Positions 22,005 through 33,569 of a stretch of DNA of 64,000 nt are shown here, piece by piece. The translations under genes and the position numbers were made by a program. The stretch lies in the NCBI GenBank assembly GCA_009599575.1, contig VWND01000021.1, positions 310,001 through 374,000 of the forward strand. The letters run 5' to 3'. The DNA is from Blumeriella jaapii. Lineage: Eukaryota > Ascomycota > Leotiomycetes > Helotiales > Drepanopezizaceae. The notes under the pieces were generated by a model that was given only the letters and a program-made list of their open reading frames with translations, was not told where the DNA came from and did not search any database. Within the stretch, counting starts at the first letter, position 1. Every line of letters starts with the position of its first letter.

Positions 22005-24375
22005 ATCATCATTAGTTTATTTACTATCATCGATCTGTTTTTTCTCATCAATATATTCAACAGTCATCTCAACCATTCCCCCCATTTCATTCTACGCAAT
22101 CCCAGCACGAACCCTGCAAGGACTGTCATCGATGTGTTTTTTCTCCCCTGATGCTGATAGTTCTCACCCTTTCCTCCTCCACACGCATAGGTAAACAACC
22201 GCGACGACCACGTACGAAAAAAAAAACCCCGCCCCAATCCGCGATTCTCCAAACCCAAGACCCTGCGCTCTTTTCCCAAGCATGCGTAATATATACAGCG
22301 TGTCGCGGTGTCTCTTTCCACGAGAGCGCACGACACGACACGACACGACACGATACGCGATATAACTCCAAGCCCACAGCCGAAAGGCCGAAACAAACGC
22401 CACAAAGACAGATTCTGTTTCCCGATCTAGCCTGAGAGAAAAAGAGAGAGATAGGCGGGAGGAGCGTCAATCGAGATATAAAAAGGCAGCTTTGTGCCCC
22501 GGACAGAGCCCAGGCCAGAATGGACGATCTTTATTTTTCATGATATGGTGGGATGGATGGATGGATGGATGGATGGATGGATGCGTGCGTTCTGTTCCGC
22601 TCCGCGATGGTCTGCAGGCACGGGTGGTGTGAGAAGAAGCCTAGATAGATAGATGCGTATAATAGGTGGCAGGCTGGTGTTCGAGTCTCTCTGGATACGT
22701 GATAAATAAAATGTACAAAAAAGCCTATTGTCGCTCTGGATATTGTTGTCATTCTTTCTACAGCTGCAGAGTCTGTCCAGGCGTCTAGGGTAGTTCGGTC
22801 ACTGATCAAAGCGGGAATATCTGAATATTCCCCAAGCCAGACACAGACCCAAGTTCTTCCAAGAGCAGCTGCGTGATCCCGAAATCCAGCCATGTTGTGC
22901 ACGCAGACCAGCAGACCAGCAAACACGCCAGACCATGCTCCTTCTAGCTTGCTACCCTCGAGCTCTATGCCGTTCGAGCACAAGAAGAAGACGGGTCTTA
23001 TATAGGCCGCGCGCGCGCGATTGCGCACCGCCGGCGCGGAGTGAATGTGATGACTCCTGGCTCCGAGATGTGCGTCGACCCGATCGAGCCTAGCGCAGGA
23101 ACATTCGGCTACGGGTGTCAGGTTAGGTAGATAAATAGCCCGCTCGAGACCGCTGAGAGGAAATCCGTTTCTGTGTCGGATATCACTGCAGCGATTGATG
23201 CTTCCAAGGGCGGCCATGGTTGAACTGCTACCGCAGCTGCGCCGAAGGAAGGTATGGCTGAGCCAGCGGCATCAGCAACATGCGCAGGGTGAAATGCTTC
23301 AAGAACCGACCCGTGTGGTTTGGCTAGAGAGAATCAGATAAGCTCTTTCACGCCGAACGCGTCGAGGAATCTGCCGCTGCCGATCCGTCGACTGCTGTCA
23401 TCTGCATTCAAGTGTTGGAACTGGCGTTGTTGGGGAGGGGCCGATGGAAGCCGTACCCTACTGCAGTATCAAAGCGATGAAATCCAACGCGGTCCATTAC
23501 GACGATAGCCAAAGTCCGATGCCCCTTCGACTCGGTGCCCTACAGAGAGCATATGGTCCTCCGAGAAGAAATATGCTCTCCGAGAAGAAGGCTCTTGCTT
23601 GCTCGCCCCGGCGCGAGCTTGGGGTGTCACCGGTGCTTGCATAGCGCTCTCTTCCTCGACCTTTTCCCCACGGGCGTTCTCCGTGGGCTAGCGATAGTGC
23701 ATTTGGCCATCGCCACGTTGCCATCTGCTTCTTCTGAGCCCAGAGGGTATCCGACGCGCTCGTACAGTACTAATCTAGCATCCCCGGCCTTGGACGGGCA
23801 ACATATCCGGCATTCGATCCACAGCGAGGATTTGCGCCGTCTCTCTCTTCCGAAGATGCCGACGGGTCAGTGACTTCTGGGGAAACATCGCCCGTCTTGA
23901 TGTCGGGGGGCCAAGCCCATGGGCCGTCTCTGTCCACAGCTGGGATCTGGTCCGGCGCAGAGGGAAGAAGTTTGCAGATTGTCATAGTGTGGGGTTAGGA
24001 TCAGATGAAAGCACGAACGTCCATGACATCCAGGACAGGCACGCGATGTCGTCTGGGAATCGAGGCGGGAGGATTGCTTCGAGCCCAGATGGATGCGGGC
24101 AGCTCAGGCCAGTGACATGAGACGCCGAGGGAAGTGATGGGATGTAGTGATTGACGAGCTCAGCTGTGGTTTTACGTTTTACGGAGTTGCGTGGACTCCT
24201 ATCGGTAGGAGTGCACGTGAGCAGAGAGCGTGCGGTCCCGTGTAGTCACGTGACACCCTATCGCAGCACGTTTTCAAGCCTCACGATGCGTCAATCCTAA
24301 CGACGTTCCTATTGCCCTGCGCACCAAGTCACCACAGCGTCACAATCAGCAGCGAACCGTTGAGGCAGCCACAAG
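22005..24375. other. Intergenic stretch with short tandem repeats
   Basis: No convincing gene. It holds a CACGA run (22328-22355) and a GGAT/ATGG run (22549-22582). A TATAAAAAG-like word occurs on + near 22478. A 228-codon minus ORF (22531-23217) covers the GGAT run and has no domain. GTACAGTAC lies at 23762-23770. Confidence 0.45.
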
Positions 24376-24792
24376 TCAGCAAAGCTGTCGGTATTCTCCC
24401 AGCCACAAGCAGCAGGAGACCATTCGCTCAAGGCCCTGGGATTCAGTAGCCCATGTACTGTACAGTATCAATGATCGCGCATCCTCTGAGGCTTTCCACG
24501 ACGCAAGATTCAGTCCCATCACCAGAAGACCGCTGTATTCCACCGCTTCCCTTGTACCAGCCACCGTGGGCATAGAGCAAACCACACCGTTCCTGAGCCA
24601 GCTTGCAAACATCCATCGCTCATTATTGCGGTACGTGATAAGCTCGCATGCGTGATAATGCCAGGGGACTTCCAAGCGGACTCGACCGTGAAGCTTGAAT
24701 CGACTGCACTGACCCAAGAAAGCTCCCTCGATTGTCAAGAATTGGAATCGACCGTGGCGTTTCCGTTGCCTGTTGGTCTCCATCGGAATCAC
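24376..24792 (-). CDS. Hypothetical protein ORF (138 codons)
   Basis: An unrecognised open frame starting MIPMETNRQRKRHGRFQFLTIEGAFLGQ. Composition is protein-like (Trp, Tyr, Cys well spread), and no repeats drive the frame. No membrane segment or known domain. A GTACTGTAC site (24455-24463) falls inside the frame, and since that motif is otherwise intergenic this argues somewhat against coding. Possibly a relic. Confidence 0.25.
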   Translation of the reverse strand: MIPMETNRQRKRHGRFQFLTIEGAFLGQCSRFKLHGRVRLEVPWHYHACELITYRNNERWMFASWLRNGVVCSMPTVAGTREAVEYSGLLVMGLNLASWKASEDARSLILYSTWATESQGLERMVSCCLWLGEYRQLC

Positions 24793-25703
24793 TTTCTCCT
24801 GCCAGCCCCGGGATAAGCAGAAACCTAGGAATGATCTGTCTGTATCTGCCTACTACATATACAAATGAGGAAAAGCATTGAGGTACAGTAGAATCCAAAA
24901 ATGCTCTGTCCAAAAAACTTGCACTCAGATACATCCCCACCCGCACCTAGGAAACCCGCATGTCCGCAGAGGGGGGGGGGTTAGAGGTCACAGCGGACTT
25001 GACGATGCGAGACGGGAGCGTGCTAACCAACGGTGGCTGGCGGTGGGAGACCAGAAGACGGTTCGTGCCAGGGCGCAACAGGGAGCAGCAGTGAATCCTC
25101 GATCCCTATATATCCCTATTCAAAAGAAATATCAAAGGCCACTTCCCGAACTCCATAGAAAAGCTTCCCGCCTGTAGATGAAGGGCTTACTGTAAATCGC
25201 GGACACTTATCATACATCCTCTTTTACTGTATACAACTGCTTTATTCGAGCCTCACCCCCCCCTTCCTAGACTGTCATGTCGTTTCAATATTGGTCGTGA
25301 CGCCGCGCCATCATGTGAGATGTGACGTTACGCGAAAGCTGGAAATCAAAAAACACCCCCCGCAAAGGTCGGTCTTGCCTTTTACGGAGCACGCACGCGT
25401 GTGCTCCTCGACATTCAGTCATTCCCTCCCCCGTTGCTACTACTCTACGATTCTACACATCACTTGCCAATTCTCATCATGTCGTGGATTCATCAACGAG
25501 GATAATATTAGAAGGCAAAAGCAAGGCATGTTGGAAAAAGATGCATCGACGTCAAAGGAACGTCAAAGGGTACGTGGAAAATCGCCGCCATCCCCCAACC
25601 CAACGCCAGCACCCCAGCCCCTCTATATGCAAAGCAAGAGGGCGAAGATTCAAGAAGAAAGCAGAAATGGCTTATGTACACATGCAGCGCGACGCGAGCG
25701 CGC
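24793..25703. other. Intergenic stretch downstream of RAD16
   Basis: Presumed 3' flank of RAD16 (transcribed leftward). No gene seen. It includes a G-run near 24969-24980 and C-runs near 25255. Confidence 0.45.
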
Positions 25704-28700
25704 CTAGCTTCCGCGGAACAAGAACTGCATATCAGCCGTGGTCAGGCTCTCCATCGCCTTCTGATCCGAGTTGATGGTCGAGTTGATCATGTTGGCCTTC
25801 TTTTCTTGCAATAGAACCATGCGCGACTCCACCGAATCCTCGATGCACAATCGGGTGATGTGGCACGGGCGAGATTGACCGATGCGATGGCAACGATCAG
25901 CAGACTGCCACTCCGCAGCCGGATTCCACCAAGGGTCGACGATGAAGACTCGAGAAGCCTCCGTCAGGTTGAGGGCGACGCCACCGGCTTTGAGGGACAC
26001 AAGGAAGCACTCCACGTTTACATCGGACTTGAAGTGGTTGATGGAGGCTTGGCGCTGTTCCGGAGTCATGGATCCGTCGAGCATGACGGTCGTGATGCCG
26101 GCGCGGCGCAGGCGCCATTCGACGAGTTGGAGCATGGTGGTGAACTGCGAGAAGATGATTGACTTGTGAGACGAGTTCCGGGACCGAAGCTCGTGCAAGT
26201 CGTGGACCAACGTCTCAATCTTGGAGCTTGATGTCCAATTCTCCATCTTGATCCGGTTGATGATGGAGTTCTTCTTGACGGCCTGCTCATCCTGCCGCAT
26301 TTCGCTCTGTTCCAGGTCGATGGCAAGGGCAATGTGGCATTGTGGGCAACTGGCCGCGTCTGTGGGGGTTAGGCAGGGCCGTGGGAAGGTCAGAGGAGGA
26401 CGTACCAGAAGACGCCAGGTAGATTTGGGCACACTCGCGACAGAAGTCATGCTTGCACTGCGAACGGATCGCATCTTCTGCCGTCTCGTCACAGATGCAG
26501 CAGACGAGGATGTTCTGACCCCCTTCCGCGTTGCGCTTCAAGATCAGATCGGGATGGTCGGCAACCTGACGCATTTGCATGATGAGGCCAAAGATGTTGG
26601 CGTAGTTGTTGAGGAGCACGCCCTGGGCCACGTAGGTCTCGAACTTGCGCGCACTGTTGCTCATCACACTGGTGGCGAAGTCATTTTCCTCTTCGCCAAA
26701 GAATTGACGATCCACGTAGACTTCCTTGGCTGGAAGTTCCATGGCCGAGGCGTGGTCACGCTTGACCCGACGAAGCATGAACCGACCCGTCAGAAGACCG
26801 AGCTTGCGAAAGGCCTCGGCGCCGGGACCGGAATTGCCGTGGATTTGAATGGGATTGAGAAGCTCTTGATTGAACACCGAAATGTGCTGTGTGGAGACGT
26901 GGGTGCACTCGTTGCACTTGCTTTCGTCATCGAAACCCCAGTGCAACTTGCGGCACGGGCACTGCTTGCACATGTAGCAAGCAAACGGGGTGATTTGGAG
27001 GAACCGAATCAACGAGAAGAACTCGCCGATGCGATTCTGGAGCGGGGTGCCGGACAAGCACCACTTGTGATCCGCCTTGAGGGCAAAGCAAGCTCTGGCG
27101 GTGCCGGTCCGTCGAGACTGGGATGCGATTAGCAGAGGCAGTCACACGTGGCGAGCGAACGCGTACCTTGATCAAGTGAGCCTCGTCGAGGATGGCTCGG
27201 TGGAAGTGGATGCGATGGATGACACTGTCCCGTTGGGTAAAAGTCTCGCTGCCGTCTTTCTTGCTCACCTGCACTTTGCCCACGTGTCTCTTGTACATGA
27301 ACATCAGGGTATTGTAGGACATGAGGATCACGTCGTACGTCATGAGAGTTTCGTAGCTCATGCGCCTGATCAATCGGTTGGTGCCGTGGTAGATCAAGGT
27401 ATTCAGGCGTCCGCCGGTGTAGTCGCTGATCTCCTGCTGCCACTGGATCATGGCTCCGGGGGGGACCAGGATCAGCGACGGTTTCTTCGCAGGCCAGTCG
27501 GACATGATGAGCGCCACAGCCTGGATCGTCTTGCCCATCCCCATCTCATCCCCAAGGAGACCTCCGCCAATCTTGGTCTTTTCCATCTCCATCATCCAGC
27601 TGACACCCGAAAGTTGAAAATCCTTCAGTTGGCGACACATGGTTTGCGGTTGCTCGATAGGATCACCTCCAATCTTCGGCAGGTTCTCGAGATCCTGCCA
27701 CATGGTGAGAAGCTCAGGATGATGCATCTCCAGTCTCTGACGATCTTTCAGGCCTCGACCGTAGAGCCAATTCGCCTGGGCAAAGGCGCTCGTCACCCCG
27801 TCGAAATCGTCTGACCCGTCGGAATCCGAACCGTCCGCCGCCTCGGTGTCGGTGTTCTCGGCCGCGGCCGATGGCTTGGGAGCCGACTTCTTGGAGCTCT
27901 GGATCCGGGACTTGCGACCACGAGAGCTGGCGAGAGGGAGGTCCGAGTCCGAGTCCGAGTCCAAATCGACGTCACGATCGTCCTCGGAACTTTCGAATGC
28001 CGTGTCCTCATCAGAGTCTTCGATGACGATTTCCTTCCCCTTGCCTTTGAAAGAGGATCTGGAGGCAAACTTGACCTCGTTCGAGCCCAAGGAGCCCAGC
28101 AAGATCTTGGGACGCTTGACGAGGCGAGAGGGAGATCTGGACATGCCGAGCTCGCTCTCGTCTTCATTCTCCTCGGAGTCGGACGGGTGGTAGGTGTTCG
28201 TGGCACGAAGCTTGCGCGCAGCCAGTCGGGAGGTACGTCCGCGCGATGCGAGGGGCTCGTCGTCAAGATCCATCGCCATCGAATCCGCATCCTCATACTC
28301 TTGCGCTTGGAGCTTACGAGCTAGGCGGAAGTCTGCGCTCTCGTCTTCCTCGTCGGCATCCTGCTCCTCTTCCTCGGCGTCATCGTCGTCCGTGTCGATG
28401 ACTCGTCTACGCTTTCTACTCCGGGAAGGCTCCGAGAACTTGCGATTGGGCAAAGCCGCGGGGCGTGCCACGGCCTTGACGATCTTGGTCGATGACGAGG
28501 CTGTGACTGCTGGCGCCGGAGCAGGAGTGACGCCGGTACTCGTACCCGGGGTAGAGTAATCGCTCTGTTCGTGGAGATCGTGGGAGGCTGAGGCCGAGGC
28601 CGAGGCGGTGGACAGTGAGTCGCGCTCCTTGCCCGCCCGCTCTCTCTTCCCCTTCACATACTCGCTCAAGCTTTGTATGGAAGAGAGGTTCGATGGCTCC

Positions 28701-29076
28701 TTGTTGCTTTTCGACAGGAAATGATTTGATGCCGAGGCGGTGCTGGGGGTGACAGCTGGTTCGAAACGGGCAGAGCGTCTTGGTGGTGGTGGTGCTGCTG
28801 CTGGGAAGGAATCAGTCAAAGATCCGGGTGAATCCAAGCATCAGGATGAGGGAAGTCGAGGAGGAATTCCAGGGGGAGATGGAAAAAGGGACGGGGTGAC
28901 GGGGCTCGATTGACCATGGCACGATGGAAGATGGAAAGCCGCACATGGACACCGCATCGCACCGCATCTCGCGCAACGCGGCTGCGGGCTGGGCGAGACT
29001 TACCAGGAGAAGAGGCAGATGTCAAATCATCTTGCTGGACACGGTCCTTCGGCTTCTTCGCCTTCTTGGGCGGCAT
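25704..29076 (-). CDS. RAD16: DNA repair ATPase/E3 ligase Rad16
   Basis: Snf2-family ATPase with an embedded RING finger, the partner of Rad7 in global-genome nucleotide excision repair. It translocates on DNA in the nucleus to find lesions in silent chromatin. Exons 29076-29004, 28800-27167, 27117-26406 and 26359-25704 sum to 3075 nt, i.e. 1024 aa. The first about 330 residues are acidic and low in complexity with basic patches ([20 protein letters not shown]). The ATP site GDEMGMGKT is near residue 445 and DEAH near 565. The Rad16-type Cys cluster [16 protein letters not shown]...CNECTH follows. The C3HC4 RING ([12 protein letters not shown]...[25 protein letters not shown], about 775-815) is split by the last intron. 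The helicase C domain ends [21 protein letters not shown]. Introns are 203, 49 and 46 bp; the first has an ambiguous CAGCAGCAG acceptor. Divergent from RAD7. Confidence 0.95.
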
Positions 29077-29989
29077 GGTTGCTGGTGATGTGATGGGGAT
29101 GCGATCGACGGTTGTGGATCGTGGTTGTTGTGGTTGTGGTTGTGGTTGTTGTGATTGAGAGAGCGCCGGTCACAGGAGGAATGATTGTCAAGGGTCGAGC
29201 AGGGAAGAAAAGATGGATAGTTGGGTTGTTGAAAGAGGGGGGTGGTAGATGTACTGTATGTAGCGGAGGAAAGGAAGGAAAGGAAGGTGCAGGTTCGAGT
29301 GAGGGTGAAGTAGAATCGAGTCCTGGAAGAAGAAGAGGAGGATGAGGAGGAGGAAGAGGAAGAGGAAGAGAAAGAGGAAGAGGTGGAAGAAGAGAAGAAG
29401 TCGAGGGGTCGCAGTGAATGAAGAGTATATGTAGGTGTGATGGGTGAATGTTGGAGTTGCAAAGTCGAGGTCCATGGCCCGTCGCCCGTCGCCCGTCGCC
29501 CGTCGCCACCCGCTTCCCCCCTCGCTTCCCCCCACAATTCCATTTACGCCAAATCGACGCGTCGATGCGCCAGGTCACGGGTTTTGTCGCACGCTGATTG
29601 GCGGGATCCAGCTCAGGCCCCGCTTTATCGATCGCCGGGCCCGGATGCCGGCCGGGCGCCAGGGGTCGAGGTGCGTGCAGACGCGGGTCACTGGGTCACT
29701 CTCTGTTATTCCATTTCCATTCATTCACCTTTCACACTTCACCTTTCACACTTCACCTTTCACACTTCACCTTTCACCCTCCACCATTCACCCTTCACCT
29801 TTCCCCTCTTCAACCCCAACCGACGATTTAACGCCTTTCCTACCACCAGCACCAGATCCTCGACGTCCTTGTTCTTCTCCCTCCACGCTCCTCGACCTCC
29901 AGCGCACTTCTTTCCTCGAAACCTCACGACTGACGGACTGACGGACTGTCTGTCTGACTGTCACAGCACATATCCATACCTACTTCAAC
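29077..29989. promoter_or_regulatory. Shared divergent promoter of RAD16 and RAD7
   Basis: The 913 bp between the two start codons must hold both promoters and 5' leaders. Visible content: a GTT/GGTTGT-rich run next to RAD16 (29108-29160), a GAGGAA purine run (29320-29400), a GCCCGTC run (about 29478-29507), and a 15-16-bp repeat of the type CTTTCACACTTCAC, four or five copies with decay (29722-29806). A near-match GTACTGTAT is at 29251. No gene is seen inside. Confidence 0.75.
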
Positions 29990-32336
29990 ATGTAAGGACC
30001 AGCTCGCATGACCCTCCACCGCAGATGCCACGCGTACTGACTTGACCGTACCTCGATAGGGTTGGCCGTCGAAGAGGCAACGGACGACGAGGACAGGCCG
30101 GTGCTGCTGCTGCTGCTGCTTCTGATGCTTCGGCTTCAGCTTCAGCTACCAACACAAACGCAAACACAAACGCAAATCCAAATCCAAATGCCACTGCAAC
30201 TGCAACTGCAAATGCATCTGCATCTGCAACTGCATCTGCCTATCCTGCTCCTGCCAACGCCGCTTCCAATGCTGCCACGATCGTTCTGATTGCCCCTCTT
30301 CCCGCTCCTGTTCAGCGTGGCAGAACCAATAGAATGATCCGTGGACCGTGAGCGTCCCCGACCCAGTGCGATGGAGCAGAGAGCATGGAGCAGAGAGCAG
30401 AGCTGACCCATCTTCACAGACAGTCCGCCATGACGAGCTACCTGGCAGTAAGACACAACAATCCCCCCCCCCCCCCCCTCAACTCCCGTGTCCCTTCCTC
30501 TACTAACCCCCCCAGGACATGAACATCAGCGCCTTTCAAATTCGAGCCGATGCGAGTGCGCGACGAGCGGCCGCCGCTGCCTCTCAGCAAGCTTCTGCTC
30601 AGGTCCAAGCCGATGTCCCATCTCCAGCAGCAGATCCCGAGGGAGCCCGCCAGCGAAAGATGGAGACCAAGGCACAGGAGGCCAAGAGGAAGAAGGAGGA
30701 AGAGGCGCGTGCCCCCCTCCCCCTCCCCTCCCGCCGCCCGAGGGAGACCGTGCTGACTCCGAGCAGAAAGCCATCGCCAAGATCAAAGCAACCAAAACCT
30801 TCAAGCGTCGGATCATGGCAGGCGATGATGCGCCGGATGTGGACGAGGCCGCGCGCCGGGTGTACGAGGCCACCGCGATCCCGGGACAGATGGACAACTG
30901 CGCAGTGTGCAACAAGAGATTCAGCATCACGGCGTACACCAAGGCCGGCCCCGAGGGGGGTTTGCTGTGTCCCAAGTGTGTGAAGGATCTCGACAAGGCA
31001 CGCGGCCCGCCACGCAAGAAGCAAAAGAAGGCAGTCGGTCCAGGTCGGGGACGGAGAGCGGTCCAAAGCAACCTGCTCGATGGCATCTACCCCGGAGCCA
31101 AGAGCCTCGTGACCCTGTGCGTCGAGACCCTGGCCAAGAATGTAGAGCAGGCGGAGAGCTTCGGCGATCTGCCGCCCTCGTTGGTGGACAGACTCGCGGC
31201 CATCCTCTCCAAGAAGCGGTTGTTGACCTCGAGTTCCCTGAACCTGTTCCTCCAGGCAGGCAGTGACACGGTCACGGTCTACGATGGAGCCACCCTCAAC
31301 CCCGATGACTACATCCGCATCTTCCAGCTCGTTCCGAGCGTCAAGTCCCTCCGCCTCCGGAACGCGGTCCAGTTCAAGAACCAGGTCATGGACCACCTCC
31401 TCGGGACCACCGTCGCCCTGGAGAGCCTCAGTCTGCACGGCGCCAATCTCATCGACGACGAGCACTGGAATGCGTACCTCGTCCAGAAGGGTGCGCACCT
31501 CAAAGCGCTTCAAGGTCAAGGTCTACTACACCGACGGCCACTTCGGCGACGCCCAGATACAACTCCTCACGGTGCAGACCCCCGGTCTGGAACGCCTCAA
31601 AATCTCGCACAACCAACAGGTCACGGACGAAGGCCTCGCGCACATTGCGCGTCTGCCAGCCCTCCGCCACTTGTCCCTCGAGATATACAAGCCCACCAGC
31701 ACCGCACCCTACCTCGCCATCCTCGACGCCATCGGTCCCAACCTGCGCACCCTCGCCCTCGCCACGGTCAACCAGATCGGGGACGAAGTCCTCGCCGCCA
31801 TCCACAGAAAGTGCACGCATCTGTACAAGCTGCGCATCACGGACAACGAGGTCCTGTCCGACGCTGCCTTCGCCGCTCTCTTCACCAACTGGCCCAACCC
31901 CAGCCTGACCTACATCGACTTCCACAAGTGTCGCTACCTCGAAGCTTTCCAGCCCAACCATAACCCGAACAACGTTGGTCTTGGCTCGACCGGATTCGCG
32001 GCCCTGATGAAGCATTCCGGCCCCACGCTGCGCCATGTTGACGTCCACTCGTGCCGCCACATCTCCCGGGAGACTTTCGAGGCCGTGTTCGCCGCCGGGA
32101 CGACGTACCCCGAGCTGCGCAGCCTGAACTTGAGCTTCTGCCACGGCGTCAACGATCACGTGTGTGGCCTCGTGTTCCGGGCTTGTCCCAACCTCAAGAC
32201 GCTGAAGGTCTTTGGAAACTTTGGTGTGCGCGACGTTCGCGTTCCGAGGGGTCGGATCTTGATTGGCGTTCCGAATGCGCTGGGCATGCAGATCGAGGGC
32301 ACGGAAGCTGTGGACGATGAAGGTCGCACGATCTGA
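29990..32336 (+). CDS. RAD7: DNA repair leucine-rich-repeat protein Rad7
   Basis: Partner of Rad16 in the global-genome repair complex, and an LRR/F-box-like substrate adaptor. Model: AT (29990-29991), 30060-30347, 30420-30447, 30516-about 30704, about 30767-32336. The start codon is assembled across intron 1 (AT|G), giving MVGRRGNGRRGQAG followed by an Ala/Asn/Thr-rich run. The 28-bp exon 3 restores RGPQSAMTSYLADMNISAFQIR, the conserved Rad7 N-terminal motif. A basic helix, a zinc-ribbon-like CAVCNKRF...CPKC (about 30898-30980) and then LRRs (SLRLRNAVQF, LKISHNQQVTDEG, HVDVHSCRHISRETF, SLNLSFCHGV) end with VFGNFGVRDVRVPRG. The frame changes twice: near 30705-30766, best explained by a GC-AG intron, and at about 31508-31512 (HLKAL|KVKVYYTDGHFGD), where one extra base breaks the frame with no intron possible. 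The gene is about 250 bp from the AT-rich block. Confidence 0.92.
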
Positions 32337-33569
32337 TGAGAATCAGGCTCTCGCTGTGAGGTGCTCGTTGATGATCGTCGGGGGCGGGCGGGTACCGGCC
32401 CGGGGGCGTAACAATCGGGGTGCAGAGATGGTCTTTTCTCGGCAGGCGATATTGCGGCATGGAGTTTCCTCGCGTGGTGGGTAGATTGGGAGGAATGGAG
32501 GACATCTGGCTGGTTGGCGTTCCGGCCGCATATCGATGATTTCCCAGGCTTTATTGATTGATCACAATCGCGCGTAGCTAGCATAACGTGATATGAAAGG
32601 ATGGGATGGACAAAAGCTTAGGGGCAATATTAACGAGATTTTTTGATTTTCATTAACAAATCAGCTTCAGTGACATTACTAACAGAACACTGCTGAAAAC
32701 AATAGGTTTGAACGGTGTACCGTGATGGCTGGATATTAGGGAGGCGCTTTTGCCCTCGGCTGTTTTTTTTTTTTTTTTTTCTCGAATTACGGCTTTGGAT
32801 TTGAGTTGGAAAAGAATAAAGTGGAAAAGTAAACAAAAGCCCGGAAGTATCTTACCTGGACTTTTTATCTTTTCTTTATATGGGCTTTTGTGAATGGGTA
32901 TAATCTAAAAGATTATTCAGCTGAATTGACCTTGTTACATTTGCACTTTTGATTTGTCTATCTGATAGTATTGTAGCATACATACCTAGGTATACAAAGC
33001 AGGATATCGTTTTATAGGAAACAGGAAAATTCGTTTTTTTACACTGTCGATTGAATACTTGTTGTTATTTATATGCTTTCAAGCCTTTTTTTTCTCTTAT
33101 TTTTATAATACTGTAAAATACCTACCTAAGATAACTAATCTGCTACAAACAAAGCCATTTCATATTTGAAAATTTTTTCGCAGCACTAGAAAAGGGATTA
33201 CGACATAGAACAGCGCACCAAACACAGCGGTATGGATTCACATTATCCCGAGCCGCAAAATCTCTCTCGCATTTCCACGGTTCAGCAAACCCACGAGACG
33301 GGGATTCTAAATAAGCCCAAACCAGCTTTGATACTCTGTTTCGGAAACCAAGCCCGGGCTATCAGCATTCACTTTCTCGTTTGAAAATCGGTTCTAGCGT
33401 TATCGTGTCTTCCGAATTCACCCGTGGATGAATCATCATCTTACCAAATCGCCTTATCCGACAGGGGTCTGCGATCTTTATTTTGCTTTGGTTTGGCTTA
33501 GGCCGGTGTTGCACCATAGCGAAAACAGGAAATTCCAGAAGTGCATCGTGAGGGCTGGATCGATCGGGG
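32337..33569. other. Transition from gene space to the AT-rich block
   Basis: The first 250 bp keep normal composition. From about 32590 the sequence turns AT-rich, with a long T run at 32763-32780. A 390-bp island of normal composition (about 33180-33569) with no ORF then directly abuts the outer end of the A-minus LTR. No gene is seen in the interval. Confidence 0.6.

Noticed and set aside
22531..23217. 228-codon minus-strand ORF
   Set aside because: Its C-terminus is translated GGAT microsatellite (IHPSIHPSIHPS), and the rest has no recognisable domain or splice support.
33180..33569. GC-normal island before A-minus as a possible gene or solo LTR
   Set aside because: No ORF, no splice pattern, no terminal repeats and no matching copy in the window; left as unassigned unique sequence.
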